Source of the DNA: Bolinopsis microptera
Lineage: Eukaryota > Ctenophora > Tentaculata > Lobata > Bolinopsidae
Length of the DNA: 64,000 bases
Direction of reading: 5' to 3'
Assembly (NCBI RefSeq): GCF_026151205.1
Contig: NC_087084.1
Location: 10,381,453 to 10,445,452, forward strand
Positions 42,893 to 52,119 of the stretch are shown piece by piece. The notes beneath the pieces were generated by a model. That model ran no database searches, was not told the origin of the DNA, and saw only the letters and a list, made by a program, of their open reading frames with translations. Every line of letters begins with the position of its first letter. The stretch's first letter is position 1. The position numbers were made by a program, and so were the translations under genes.

Positions 42893-45537
42893 CATGCTTA
42901 CTTAGTGGGCTAACCTGCACATATCCCATATACAAACATAATGCCTGCATAGGGCAAATCACCTACAAGCAATTTGCAACATCAGATCACTGCTAAGTAC
43001 TCTGAACAGGTTGATCTGCCAACTAAGGCACTAAGCACAGAGTAACTAAATCGCATACTAACAAGAACCATAATTTGAAGGAAACTGTTAAGAATTGCTA
43101 ATGTTTTGGTTTTTAATCAAAAGTAGAAAGCAAGTTAGTTTTAAAAAGTACTGTGTTAGCTGTGATCTTTTTAGAGTGAAATCGTTGATATCAGCAGCTG
43201 TAGTAGTAAACATTTTCGACCAGAATATTTACCTGATTAACTGACAAATTTATTAACTTGCCAACTAATCATGATATGTTAACAAAATTTGTAATTAACT
43301 AATCAACTACTTATCTAATTAACCATTTATCAAATTAATAATTAACCTGGTGGAAGGATCTTGTTCTGTGAGACTAAGTAGTTGTTGTGTTGCATGCCCT
43401 GTTGTTGTTGTTGTTGCATGTGAGCTCCCTTTCTGGGATCGTCCCACGTTGTTGTCTTGGTGTTGTGACTGTGGGAGATCAACATTAGGTTTCCAAATCA
43501 GAACTCGAATCCTCTATAATTTTGAACAATTCATTGTATTATACAGTAAAATAGTAAAACATCAATGGAATGGAAACAGCCTTGGTAAATTGGGTTTCAT
43601 GGTTGATCGGGGTTTTTTTTTAAATCACAGTTTTAATACTTTCAACACTACTATATAACAAATAATTTTAGGCATGGCTACCAATGAGTAATTTGTTGGA
43701 GTTAGGGTTTGCATTATCAGTCCAATAATTTTTATCGCCGATAACCGATAACAATTTTGAAATTATCGGTTTATCAGTTAGAAATTATTCACAAATTATC
43801 GCCGATAATATCGGTTGCAAACCCTAGTTGGAGTAAAGTCTGCCAGTGTCCTGGGTGTGATGGATCTGAGTTTGATGGCAGGTTGTGGAGGTGACAATCG
43901 TTTCTTCCTAATGCCCTGGTAGTATTGTATTGCCAGGGCTCCTGTGGTCTGGTATGAGGTTAGTTTCCATGTTAGAGATCTAGAGATGATTGAAATTTAT
44001 TAACTCCTTTTTAGCTACCCCTTCTTTAATTAAGTAGTGCATTCTTTGTTTTGCTATACAGTTCATTACCCTCTGTACATTATAATTTAAGATTTTTCTC
44101 TCTGAACTATAAATCTCTGGCCTTTTAACTGTTTCAGATCCAGATTGCCGGGGTTTATATTCGATGCCACTGAAACATCCTGCTGTTATCCGGATCACCA
44201 AGTTTCCTACCGATCCTCCCACACTTCACAACAACATGCCAACACTGCCCACCAATTTCTCTGCCCTACTGCAAACCGCATCTCTTAAAGTAAGGCAACA
44301 CATGCATACCCTCCTTACTCAGAGTATCCTGGACAGTCTGAAAGAGGAAAAGCTCGCCTCAAAAATAGAGCGTTTAGATAAGAAAAAGAAGAAGAAGAAG
44401 GAAACTACTGATCCCATTCCAAATGTATTTCCTAATAGCCCACATCTGCTCGCAGAGCATGTTCCAGTCCTCCCTGGAATGGACGAAAGTCTTTCCAAGG
44501 AAATCCTAAAAGAATTAGATTCTCTGAATCCGGTAGGCAAACCTGAAAAGGTTCACACGCTATGGCTCAGCCCTTCATCAGAAAACTACTGTTATGGAAA
44601 CGTAGTGAACAAACCACATCCCATCAACAACTTCCCTAGCATCCTAAGTTGATGGGACTTATTAATGACCTCCCCTCCACCACATCCAACAGACCTAATA
44701 AAGTTTCACATAAAGCCCCCATGAGCCCCATCACAGACTGTCAACACCACCAGAAGTCTATTATCATCATTGCTGGTGACTCCTTTGCTGCCGGTTGGAT
44801 GCTGATCGCCTTAGCAGAGGTAAAGAAACTGTCGCCATCGGGGTTTGCAATAAATCGTGGCATGGTAAATTGAGGATACGTTCAACATGGTTTGATTCTG
44901 ATATCATGTGGACAAAAAGTTACATGACTTTACATAACACCAGGTAGTAGCTACTCACTCTAAAAAATAAGGCTGTCCAGAAGAGGTGTGTCTCATCTCC
45001 CAGCCCGAGGGGAGGGGAATGTTGTTGAGATTGTTGTGAACGCGTCTGGGTTGATGTGAGTCCAGTGACCTAGCTCTTTTGTGTTCCGCTGGCTGCCTGG
45101 GTAAAGGTTAATCATTAGTTTCAGTCTTGTAGTAAGGGGCGAATTATTTGAGAAAATGGCAAATATTTACTCACATGATCATGCAACTAAAAGGTGGTTA
45201 TAAAATAGTAATAAACTCTGACTTACTCCCAAAAAGAGGGAGGAAAGTTCCTTTCCTTCATGTTGCCGGGCATATGGGCACAACTGAGTAGCTTCTCCAA
45301 CTCATTCTGAAAAAAATACATCTTAATATGAAATATTCAATTAATTTATTGATACAAAATCTGAAGGGTTTAAACCAAGCACATGCTCTAGAATCAACAT
45401 ATTATTATTATAAAATACTCCAAGTGACTGTTATAAGAAAGGAATCGCTGTTTTTAACATACCTCACTATTGCCTCTGATATGAATACTGTAGTTCCCTT
45501 TATTGACAGTTATTGTTTCAGATTCCACACGGTTCAT
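30907..45537 (-). CDS. YAP: YAP/Yorkie transcriptional co-activator (Hippo pathway), 11 coding exons
   Basis: Complete 420-residue CDS. Exons (minus): 45537-45463, 45306-45227, 45096-44959, 43468-43347, 42221-42114, 41100-40998, 37937-37781, 37628-37493, 37263-37183, 31940-31753, 30981-30907; all GT-AG with matching phases. YAP binds TEAD in the nucleus and is held in the cytoplasm after LATS phosphorylation. TEAD-binding region: HIRGNSENELEKLL then MKERNFPPSFW (residues ~19-51). LATS consensus sites H-x-R-x-x-S: HKRARS (57-62) and HFRSQS (230-235). WW1 (79-111) is canonical, PLPSGWEM...TTTWDDPRK. WW2 (143-174) starts PLPVGW but has Phe (169) where the second Trp belongs and Asn-Glu instead of Asn-His. 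The C-terminus ATPL fits a class I PDZ ligand. The start is the first Met of an open exon and precedes the conserved motif as in other YAPs. Confidence 0.95.
31267..31345. mobile_element. 79-bp MITE-like element with internal C tract in YAP intron
   Basis: Perfect 15-bp inverted ends TTCACATATTACGTA (31267-31281) and TACGTAATATGTGAA (31331-31345) surround a run of 20 C (31294-31313). No clear target duplication was seen. Confidence 0.45.
31913..32002 (-). repeat. Duplicated acceptor/exon start of YAP exon 10
   Basis: The segment GTTCCGTTGGAACCCC...TTTCCTGAGGTTAAGT, which spans the acceptor of exon 10 (boundary 31940), is followed at ~31961-32002 by a second copy with several substitutions. 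The second copy also keeps the CAG acceptor (minus strand) and could be a cryptic site. Confidence 0.75.
33231..33975. repeat. 46-bp minisatellite in YAP intron 9
   Basis: About 16 units of ATTACACACCTGTAAACGTGTGGTAATAACTTTGCAGAGGAGG-type sequence. The part GTAATAACTTTGC(A/G)GAGG also occurs singly at ~31115, ~32725 and ~32995, so it was present before amplification. CACACCTGTAAACGTGTG forms a short inverted repeat in every unit. Confidence 0.9.
34800..35000. repeat. AT-rich ATGTCATAATATGATGTAAT repeats
   Basis: Degenerate repeats of a ~20-bp AT-rich unit within YAP intron 9. The ORFs here are not coding. Confidence 0.6.
35300..35374. promoter_or_regulatory. CArG-box cluster in YAP intron 9
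   Basis: Two perfect CC(A/T)6GG boxes, CCATATAAGG at 35300-35309 and 35365-35374. A CArG-like CCTATATAAGG lies between them (35331-35341). A further perfect box, CCTTATATGG, lies at 36510-36519. CArG boxes are the binding sites of SRF/MADS factors. Function here is inference from sequence only. Confidence 0.35.
36231..36324. repeat. (CACACT)n microsatellite
   Basis: About 15 perfect hexamer units in YAP intron 9; reads as Ser-Val repeats on the minus strand but is not coding. Confidence 0.9.
37363..37492. repeat. GTCACGTGACATATTGATGAC array at YAP exon 8 donor
   Basis: Four or five units mixing CACGTG and TGACGTCA-type cores. The last unit ends ~7 bases from the donor of exon 8 (exon edge 37493, minus strand). 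Confidence 0.75.
37938..38006. repeat. TGATGACGTCACGTGG array at YAP exon 7 acceptor
   Basis: Three units with TGACGTCA, one fused to CACGTG. They begin ~10 bases from the acceptor of exon 7 (exon edge 37937, minus strand). Confidence 0.75.
38690..39260. repeat. AGTGCTGTGCAG tandem array in YAP intron 6
   Basis: About 45 units of an 11-12-bp repeat with GGGGTGC interruptions. It is open in several frames on both strands; those ORFs are simple Cys/Val/Gln or His/Ser repeats and not genes. Confidence 0.9.
39270..40340. other. YAP intron 6, no gene
   Basis: Intronic sequence without a supported feature, apart from GTAGTAG-type short repeats near 39910-39975 and a CACGTG/TGACGTCA cluster at 40165-40230. 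Confidence 0.4.
40345..40600. repeat. 21-bp GTGACTAGAGCGGGATAACAC array
   Basis: About 11 near-perfect units, each holding one CACGTG E-box at the join of units. Within YAP intron 6. Confidence 0.9.
40629..40708. repeat. (AG)n microsatellite
   Basis: About 40 perfect AG dinucleotides in YAP intron 6. Confidence 0.95.
40862..40997 (-). repeat. Partial copy of YAP exon 6 end plus CACGTGGCATGACG array
   Basis: The stretch GACTTACC(C/T)TTTTCTATGG...GGGTTCAT, which is the 3' end and donor of exon 6 (edge 40998), recurs at ~40866-40893 with an intact GT donor on the minus strand. Between the two lie four units of CATACCACGTGGCATGACGYC. Confidence 0.8.
41450..41491. repeat. AACGTGACGTCATAAT triplet
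   Basis: Three tandem copies of GTGACGTCATAATAAC in YAP intron 5; TGACGTCA core in each. Confidence 0.8.
41790..42113. repeat. ACCTGGTTACCTGGTAACCTGG array abutting YAP exon 5 donor
   Basis: Repeats of ~40 bp built from inverted ACCTGGT/ACCAGGT motifs (AACCTGGTTATGTGGCAAAC variants) run through YAP intron 5 up to the donor of exon 5 (edge 42114). Confidence 0.8.
42732..42886. repeat. Inverted repeat (AAACCCCGATTTACCGCGGA) next to a GA microsatellite
   Basis: 20-bp arms at 42732-42751 and 42771-42790 match at 19 of 20. A third GCGGTAAATCGGGG copy (42791-42804) leads straight into ~80 bp of GA repeats. The arm resembles pogo/Tigger-like transposon ends, but no second terminus or target duplication was found. 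Confidence 0.5.
43631..43668. repeat. 38-bp segment shared with the LTR element
   Basis: The segment starting TTTTAATACTTTCAACACTA in YAP intron 4 is repeated exactly three times in the tandem array of the LTR retroelement near 57935, 58038 and 58138. Confidence 0.7.
43703..43826. mobile_element. 124-bp hAT-like MITE with 8-bp TSD
   Basis: Ends TAGGGTTTGCA and TGCAAACCCTA are perfect inverted repeats, and the interior is rich in ATCGGTT/CGATAA motifs. The 8-bp target GTTGGAGT is duplicated exactly (43695-43702 and 43827-43834). An 8-bp duplication with (T/C)AGGG ends fits hAT transposons. It lies in a YAP intron. Confidence 0.85.
44164..44652 (+). CDS. Unrecognised ORF in YAP intron 3, opposite strand
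   Basis: A 162-codon plus-strand ORF lies between YAP exons 3 and 4, inside the intron and antisense to YAP. It has a predicted helical middle with a Lys run (IERLDKKKKKKK) and Pro-rich flanks; complexity is normal, unlike the many repeat ORFs nearby. A good acceptor (CTGTTTCAG) ends at ~44138, from which the frame is open. Upstream, at ~43850-43905, a short Cys-rich stretch reads CQCPGCDGSEFDG in a different segment. It may be an exon of a nested gene, a retro-copy or a transposon relic. I do not recognise it. Confidence 0.3.
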   Translation: MPLKHPAVIRITKFPTDPPTLHNNMPTLPTNFSALLQTASLKVRQHMHTLLTQSILDSLKEEKLASKIERLDKKKKKKKETTDPIPNVFPNSPHLLAEHVPVLPGMDESLSKEILKELDSLNPVGKPEKVHTLWLSPSSENYCYGNVVNKPHPINNFPSILS

Positions 45538-45563
45538 TGGACCCTGTCTTGGATCGCAACTTG

Positions 45564-46179
45564 CTATATATTTATAGATATTTAGAAGTTACTCACGATT
45601 TTTAGACATGTTTAGAATTTAGACATCTTATATTGTTTTTGAATATTTTAGGAATGAGATAATGATATAAATATTATGCAAATAGGGCAAGGAGGCCTGG
45701 TAAATAATGGTTAAATTAATTGATGATGACAGAGAGGAATTGAAGGTGGTCGGAAGTGGACAAAATTTGTTGACAAAATAAAAGAACAGACACAAGCATT
45801 AAAACAACATTCAAACAACGACTCAGCCAAATGATGGCGACACCCTGATCAAGGGTTAAGTAAAGAAACTTAACCAAAAGATTCTGAATTTTTTGAGGGT
45901 CCCCTTCAGAAAAAATTACGAGTGCATACTTTAAACAGGATAAAAAAGAATTCAAACAGTATACACATAATATCACAATGGAGTGTTATAAAGTTGTTGT
46001 ACTCTATAAGTGTATATTCACCTACAAGCATAACTGCTTGGCGTGATGAGGTACATCTTTGATTGGTCGAAGGTCTTTCAACAACACAGCATCATCATTT
46101 TCATAGTAGTCCCCGGCTTATGACGGGTTCATAGCGGTATTAAACATGTTTTTCTGGGCCCAAACATTCTACGCTCCTA
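45564..46179. other. YAP upstream region
   Basis: The minus strand has TATAAATA about 35 bases before the YAP initiator ATG. Without transcript data the promoter cannot be fixed. The rest is AT-rich with a short minus ORF (45976-45716) of no recognisable type. Confidence 0.25.
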
Positions 46180-47473
46180 CTATGCTATTACTGGTCTCTT
46201 GACTAACTCCCAATCATCTGTCCATATGGTATTGTTTCTGGACAAATAGATGGTATACGATGCCCTCAGGCTGATCTCAGCGATCTTCATGCAGGCCTTC
46301 TTCTTCTCTTTGTTGTTTACGTTCAGGTGGTTCATAAAGGTTGGGAGGCTATAGTTGTAAATGCCTCGAGCTCCCACTTCTACTGTCTGGAGCTTGCAAG
46401 CCCATCCGTTGGCTTCTATCTCTTCTGTCAGCTGCTGATATCTCTTCATCTTTCGCTTCTCTTGATCAGCAAAGTTCTGCTCATTTCCACAAGTCAGCTC
46501 CATTAGATAAACCTTCTTTGCTTTATCTGAATAGATCACTACATCAGGTCTTAGTGGTGTAGCTGCAATGTGCTGCGGGAAGTTCCTCTGTCTCTCATCC
46601 TCATCAAATATTATCTTCCAGTCGTTGGCATCTGAAAAGAAATATCTTTTGGTCTTATGATGAGTTGGGTCAGCTAAGGTAACCTTCTCGCGCTTATTGC
46701 CTGCCTTGTGAAAGACCGACGGTGCCCTCTTCGATTCCTTGGCGATGTCGGAATTAAACTCTTCAATCTGTGATGAAACAGTCTTCATGATTTCACGTAG
46801 GACCTGATCATGGCGCCAGTTGAAACGTCCCTGTCTCAGTGCAACCTTGCAGAACGTGAGGATATGATTGAGTGTCCCTTGTTTGCTGCAGAGTTTACAG
46901 TTTCCTGAAACGGCTTTATTCCAAAGCTTTAGGTTGCTAGGTGTTGACGCAGTGTCATGGATAGCATTGACATGAAACTTTAACAGTTCCGGACTAAGTT
47001 GATAGATCAGGTTATTCCACGTGGTGTCAAATGTCATTGTATTTTCCCATGTGAGAAAGAGGTTTTGCCGCTTTTTGTCAAAAAGTGAACAAATAAGTGT
47101 CTCTTCATCAAAGGTCCTCACCATGTTGGTTAGCAGTTTCCTCTCTGATGTGTCCTCATATCTTGTCCCATACCCGAGGCCAGTTGTACCAACTGCAGGT
47201 TTTCCAACTAACTCTTGGAAGTAAAGTTGGCGCTGACGGTCTTTCAGCTCTTTGGGATAAGACCACATCTTCTGTGTGTCTGCAATAGCCTTATGGTTAG
47301 AGTACACTTTTTTGATGTAGGGGTCACTTGAGTTACAAAGTTGGTGTCCCTTAATAAGTTGGATGACTTTGTACTCAGTGCAGATGTTTTTCAGCTGCAA
47401 TCCTTTCTGGTCTCTACTCCTGTAGAGGACGGTGGTGGTACAAGGATGCGCAACCCTATATAAAATGAAGTCT
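46180..47473 (-). pseudogene. C-terminal fragment of an RLE-type non-LTR retrotransposon
   Basis: The ORF is open from ~47470 to 46180 (406 codons from the first Met-like codon). It carries the two landmarks that follow RT in R2/NeSL-like LINEs. One is a C-x2-C-x7-H-x4-C zinc motif (CKLCSKQGTLNHILTFC, near residue 170). The other is a restriction-like endonuclease core with RPD (TPLRPDVVIYSD) followed about a dozen residues later by the catalytic Glu in LMELTCG. The whole RT is absent, so the copy is 5'-truncated, the usual outcome of LINE insertion. The end of the frame is intact (VKRPVIA stop). It lies head-on upstream of YAP. Confidence 0.75.
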
Positions 47474-47840
47474 TCAAAAATGCAATACGTATATTCCCCA
47501 ACTAAAATATTTGCAGAAACATTTCAAATTCACCCTTGGCCTTGTGGCTCCAAGTTCAAATCGAGACTCTCTCTATCCACAAAGTTCTTGCTCGCCCCTC
47601 TGTCTCCTCGGAGAGAAATCGCTGTTGTTCTAAGGATTTCAAATCAAAGACGCTACATACTTTAAACTGTATCGCTTACGATCTTACTTTAAGAATAACT
47701 TACACTTGGTTCTCAATCAAAATCAAATCAAAATCAAAATATAATGACACAAACATCATCACACATCATCAAAAATATATCTACTAAAGTTTTAAAATTA
47801 TCTTAAATCTATTGGCCTAAACAACCAAGTTAAAATGAAT

Positions 47841-48602
47841 CTAGTTTACATACTTTCCACTACTATATAAGTTGATAAAGCGTTTTTTAGCAACATGAGG
47901 ATTACACACAAGATATTCATTGTGCTTCTGTTTATTAGTAGCATAATTTAATCCCTCAATCTTTCCTAATACTTCGTCCGAAACATACCAAAAAGGACTA
48001 TCATTAACAGATCCGTTTAAAATAGTCTCTTTTTTGAAAGCCTCTAATCTTATTTTAAAACTTAACACAGTCCCACAATTCTTGACATCCGAGGGGAGTT
48101 TGTTCCAATATGGTCTCACCCTCTCCGGAAGAAAAGAACTGTGGACTTTCTTCATTTTACTGCTACTTTTACTGCATCTACTGTTTGATACCACATTAAG
48201 ACCAGATCTGCTCATACTGAACAAACCAGCTCCGTAATTGGCCAAACCACTTATCATTTTAAAAGATTCAATGAGGTCCCCACGTATTCGCCGCTCTGCC
48301 AGCGTTGTTAAATTGAGGATTTCCAGTCGACGACTGTATGGAAGAGTACCCACCTCGTCAATCAGACGGATAAACCGCCTCTGGACGCTCTCCAGCTCTA
48401 AGATGATCCCCCAACTTCCATGAGCCGCAACTGGACTCCACAATTGAAAACAATACTCTAAATGGGGTCTTATCAAAGCTTTGTAAATGGATATCATCAC
48501 AGATTTTTCCCTGATAATCAGATTTCTAACAATCCAACATATCATTCTGTTGGCTTTAGATGTTGAAGCCTTAATCTGTTCATTCCAAAGCATGATCGAC
48601 AA
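47841..48602 (-). pseudogene. 5'-truncated LINE (CR1/Jockey-type) reverse-transcriptase 3' end
   Basis: 253 codons corresponding to the RT thumb and downstream region: SKANRMICWIVRN, then LIRPHLEYCFQLWSP, VQRRFIRLI, ERRIRGDLIESFKM. These are the typical motifs after the catalytic palm in apurinic-endonuclease LINEs. The palm and the endonuclease are missing. Downstream, at ~47705-47740, the minus strand shows a (TTTTGAT)n-like simple tail, which may be the 3' end. It lies ~440 bases from the RLE fragment on the same strand but is a different element. Confidence 0.8.
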
Positions 48603-48644
48603 TATATTAGAAACGAAATCTGTAAATTTAAAGCCATTGAAGTA

Positions 48645-48790
48645 AAACTAAGATTTTAATTTATACCCACAATCAATACATAGCTATAGTCCGTTCAAAA
48701 ATTCATAGACAATATTTAATATTACCATTTCATAGAAGTGGTTTTATAGAAAATGATGATAAACTTATTGTAGGTATGGGTCGCGCAAGT
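48645..48790. repeat. Dispersed non-coding repeat (also near 6340)
   Basis: Shares TTTATACCCACAAT and ACCATTTCA(C/T)AGAAGTGGTTTTAT with 6335-6450, in the same order and with similar spacing. Probably two copies of a short interspersed family. Confidence 0.5.
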
Positions 48791-49241
48791 AAAACGAACC
48801 CATGCCAAAATTCAACACAATATGGAATTATAACATAAAATTAGACCAGACTAGCGACATTGCAGATTTAAGTGTCTAAATGCTATAATTTTTAAAAAAT
48901 TCACACTAAAAAATTGACAATTATGAGAAGAACACAATGTTTGATCTGCAACGCTGGTTCCGTGCAGCTGCTAATACGTGTAACTCAGAAGTTAAATTTG
49001 CATTATAAAAGTGTCTTAATGAGCTACGGTACGAGAAGCAGCGGCAGTGTGTGATCCGGTTATAAAGAGTGTTCTTGGAACAACAGCACTCTGCTTGGCT
49101 GCACTGTGACAGTGGGAGAACATTAGTTCATGTCACCTAACGCCCGCTTAACCTTGGCAGCCCCAAGGCATCTGGTTGGTGATGGTTCCCTGGGCTTTTT
49201 CAGTTGGAGTCGGCTGTTAAGTTTGTCCTGTAAATTCTTGA

Positions 49242-52040
49242 CTTAAGAAAGGAAATAAAATATATAACATCACATCCAACACTTGGATTCATCCCAACAG
49301 TATTATTTCCCCTGATATAACACCGTGTAATAAGTCAAGATGTCTCACCTGTAAACCATTCAGGTCAAGTAATATTTTCACCAGTTACGTTACTAATAAT
49401 TCTTTCATGTTAACTCACTCTGAATCCTTTTCTTGTAAATCTTCTTCTATTATCTATCTCCTCACTTGTTCTTGTGGTATTCAATATGTTGGGCTCACAG
49501 AACAGCGCCTTAATGAACGCATGAATGGACACCGTGCTTCGGTTAAAGCCGGCAAATCCTCCTTTGTCCATGACCACTTTAATACTCCCGGTCATAATTT
49601 TCATGACGCCTCCATTCAAATTATTGATTTTATTGACCCTTCCTCTACTGAAGACCCTCGTCTGGCCTTAGCTGACAGGGAACTTCTTTGGATTAATCTC
49701 CTGAGCACTGCTCACCCTCTAGGTCTCAATGACAACATAAAAGGTTCTGGTAATATTTCTAAAAGCAACTTTAACGATATTTATTTTAAAAGTAAAATAA
49801 AAAGATATAAAAGAGGACATGGCAGAAAAAAGAAAAACAAAAGCCATGAAGATAGAATATACAAAAGGACTCTCACTTTAAGAGAGATTGACAATAAATA
49901 TGAAAGTTTAAAAAGAAAAATGTCTGAAAGCAAATACAGCTTTTATAAAGATATAAGTAGCCTTCAAAAAGGCGAGCTCAAGCAACTTAGCTCTCATTCC
50001 CTCTGCAAATCTGGAGCCATTTTCCTTGTTATACAATCTTTTGCTGGCCAAGACAGCACTTCTTCTCCTAATATCACCTCTGTTAATAGCGAGTTTATCA
50101 CTTTTCACTATTGTTCTAAAATATTTGATAAACTCCGAATAGAATCAGTCATTCGTGACTCTAGGATCTTGACTCTTCTCCCTCCAAACCTTACGCCTTT
50201 CCTTCCCTTAAAAGTTTACTATAAGTACGATATTCCTGTCGGGCGTAAGCTTTTTAATTATAATATATTCCTTAAATCACTTGATAATACTACTATTTCC
50301 TCCATCCTGGAAGGTGATTGCCCCTGTTCCAGTAACCCTTATTGCTATCAGCCTCGAGGCCACATCATCACCGGTGACCTTGCCTTCATTGAGCACGAGG
50401 ATTTAAGAGGCATCATGAGTTACGGTACCAAATTTAGGGAACCTGTGTCTGTTCCTCCTGAGCAAATCTTGGAGAGCCTCAACGAGTGTTCAGCCAACTT
50501 CGCCACCCGTATGGCTAGGAAACATGGACTTTCATGTTTGGAATTCCAGGATTGGAAAGATGAGGTATCCCGGATCTTCACCAATCGCCTTAACTTCCTC
50601 TCCTCCTCCCCTAATAACTTCACTCCCTACAATTCCATTCTACAAAGGGATGATGTTAAATCTTATCTCGACAGTCTTTCTTCTTCTTTTATTATTTGCT
50701 CCGTAGATAAAGCTTCAAATAATTATGTTTTTGTCTGCAAGAAGTTTTATCTTTTAACCCTTCTCAACGAACTTGGCTACGATCTCACTTCTCTAGAGTG
50801 TCGTGGCAATTCTACTTATCATCCGGTTAACTCTGTAGAGGATGATATTATTCAGGAACATGTGAACTTCATTAAAGATAACTTTAATATTCGTGTTTCT
50901 GAGGACAACCTTTGTCTACCGAGAATCTTTTGGATTCCTAAACTTCACAAGAATCCTTATAAGTCTAGATTTATAGCTGGGGCCAGTAAATGTACCACTA
51001 AGCAGATATCAGTTGTAGTCAACAAAGCTTTAAAAGTTTTAAAAGAATACTTTTCAAAATACTGCAACTCTATCTACAACAATACTGGAATTAACTGCGA
51101 CTGGAGCATTAACAGCTCTAAACAGTTCCTGGAAAGGCTGCCTAGACTAGAGATTTTTAATATGCAGGTATACGACTTTACCACTCTGTATACCAATCTA
51201 GACCTTCAGGTTGTACAGTCACTGCTTTTCGAGCTAATTGATCTCCTCTTTAGTAATACGAATAAATTTATTTGTGTTTCTCTGTATAAGAACAACAATT
51301 TTTTCTCTAAAAAGGAATATAACGGATACTTATGTTTTTCTGCTGATAAACTCAAAACAGCTATTACATTTATTCTGTTTAACACTTTTGTTTGTTTTGG
51401 GGATCAGATTTTAAGACAAACGAAAGGCATTCCCATGGGAGGGAATTCTAGTAGCCAGTTCGCTGATCTTTCGCTAGGGAAGTGTGAATTCAACTACATG
51501 ACACGCCTAATCAAAGAAAAGAAGTTCGGTCTCGCTAAGCTCCTCTCAAGAAACTGCAGATATGTCGACGACCTCAACACCATGAACTATTTGCATTTCT
51601 CTAACCTAATCAGGTCCATTTATCCACCTGACCTGCTTATGGAGAGGAGTGGTGACGACAATAAGTCCGTAAACTATCTCGACATCAACATCTCGATGAA
51701 TAACTCCGGACACGTCGCCACCAAGCTTTACAACAAACTTGATGACTTCAACTTTCCTGTGGTCATGTGCACCTTTCCTAACAGTAATATTTCCTCTTCT
51801 GTTGGTTATAATGTTTTTTACGGTCAGGTCCTTCGTTACTCTTCCATTATCTCTGACCTTGATTCTTTTCTGTGTTCTACCAACACCCTTTATAGGACAC
51901 TTCTTTCAAGATGTTATAATGACAGACTCCTGAAGAGTAAATTCAGAAAGCTTCTGAAAGACCGACCTAGTATTCTGTACAAATACAGTATACTTGATGT
52001 CAGCGACATCCTTGACATCACATTTAACGTGAACAGGTGA
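49242..52040 (+). CDS. Naiad-like Penelope retroelement: N-terminal GIY-YIG endonuclease plus RT
   Basis: One frame is open from 49242; the first Met is at 49407, giving 877 codons. Upstream of that Met the frame encodes CNKSRCLTC, the Cys cluster usually placed before GIY-YIG in these elements, so the N-terminus probably extends past it or is truncated. GIY-YIG nuclease: IIYLLTCSCGIQYVGLTEQR (from residue ~13). A Lys/Arg-rich linker follows. The Penelope-type RT shows FWIPKLHKNPYKSRFIAG (~513), YDFTTLYTNLD (~588), GIPMGGNSSSQFAD (~673) and the catalytic RYVDDL (~717). Classical Penelope has GIY-YIG after RT; here it comes first, as in Naiad/Chlamys elements. The frame has no internal stop, so this copy is young. 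Confidence 0.85.
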   Translation, partial: LKKGNKIYNITSNTWIHPNSIISPDITPCNKSRCLTCKPFRSSNIFTSYVTNNSFMLTHSESFSCKSSSIIYLLTCSCGIQYVGLTEQRLNERMNGHRASVKAGKSSFVHDHFNTPGHNFHDASIQIIDFIDPSSTEDPRLALADRELLWINLLSTAHPLGLNDNIKGSGNISKSNFNDIYFKSKIKRYKRGHGRKKKNKSHEDRIYKRTLTLREIDNKYESLKRKMSESKYSFYKDISSLQKGELKQLSSHSLCKSGAIFLVIQSFAGQDSTSSPNITSVNSEFITFHYCSKIFDKLRIESVIRDSRILTLLPPNLTPFLPLKVYYKYDIPVGRKLFNYNIFLKSLDNTTISSILEGDCPCSSNPYCYQPRGHIITGDLAFIEHEDLRGIMSYGTKFREPVSVPPEQILESLNECSANFATRMARKHGLSCLEFQDWKDEVSRIFTNRLNFLSSSPNNFTPYNSILQRDDVKSYLDSLSSSFIICSVDKASNNYVFVCKKFYLLTLLNELGYDLTSLECRGNSTYHPVNSVEDDIIQEHVNFIKDNFNIRVSEDNLCLPRIFWIPKLHKNPYKSRFIAGASKCTTKQISVVVNKALKVLKEYFSKYCNSIYNNTGINCDWSINSSKQFLERLPRLEIFNMQVYDFTTLYTNLDLQVVQSLLFELIDLLFSNTNKFICVSLYKNNNFFSKKEYNGYLCFSADKLKTAITFILFNTFVCFGDQILRQTKGIPMGGNSSSQFADLSLGKCEFNYMTRLIKEKKFGLAKLLSRNCRYVDDLNTMNYLHFSNLIRSIYPPDLLMERSGDDNKSVNYLDINISMNNSGHVATKLYNKLDDFNFPVVMCTFPNSNISSSVGYNVFYGQVLRYSSIISDLDSFLCSTNTLYRTLLSRCYNDRLLKSKFRKLLKDRPSILYKYSILDVSDILDITFNVNR

Positions 52041-52066
52041 TCACTGACGAGTGATTGCTAGGGGGT

Positions 52067-52119
52067 CTTGGCACATTAAACCGGTACAGGTATTAAACCC
52101 CCGAAACCGGTGTGCCAAG
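52067..52119 (+). other. Hairpin just after the Penelope ORF
   Basis: CTTGGCACA (52067-52075) plus CCGGT (52081-52085) pair with ACCGGTGTGCCAAG (52106-52119), leaving a 5-base bulge and a ~20-base loop. It starts 26 bases after the stop and may be part of the element's 3' end. Confidence 0.5.

Noticed and set aside
43350..43658. 102-codon plus-strand ORF
   Set aside because: Antisense of YAP exon 4 (WW1 second half, poly-Gln codons).
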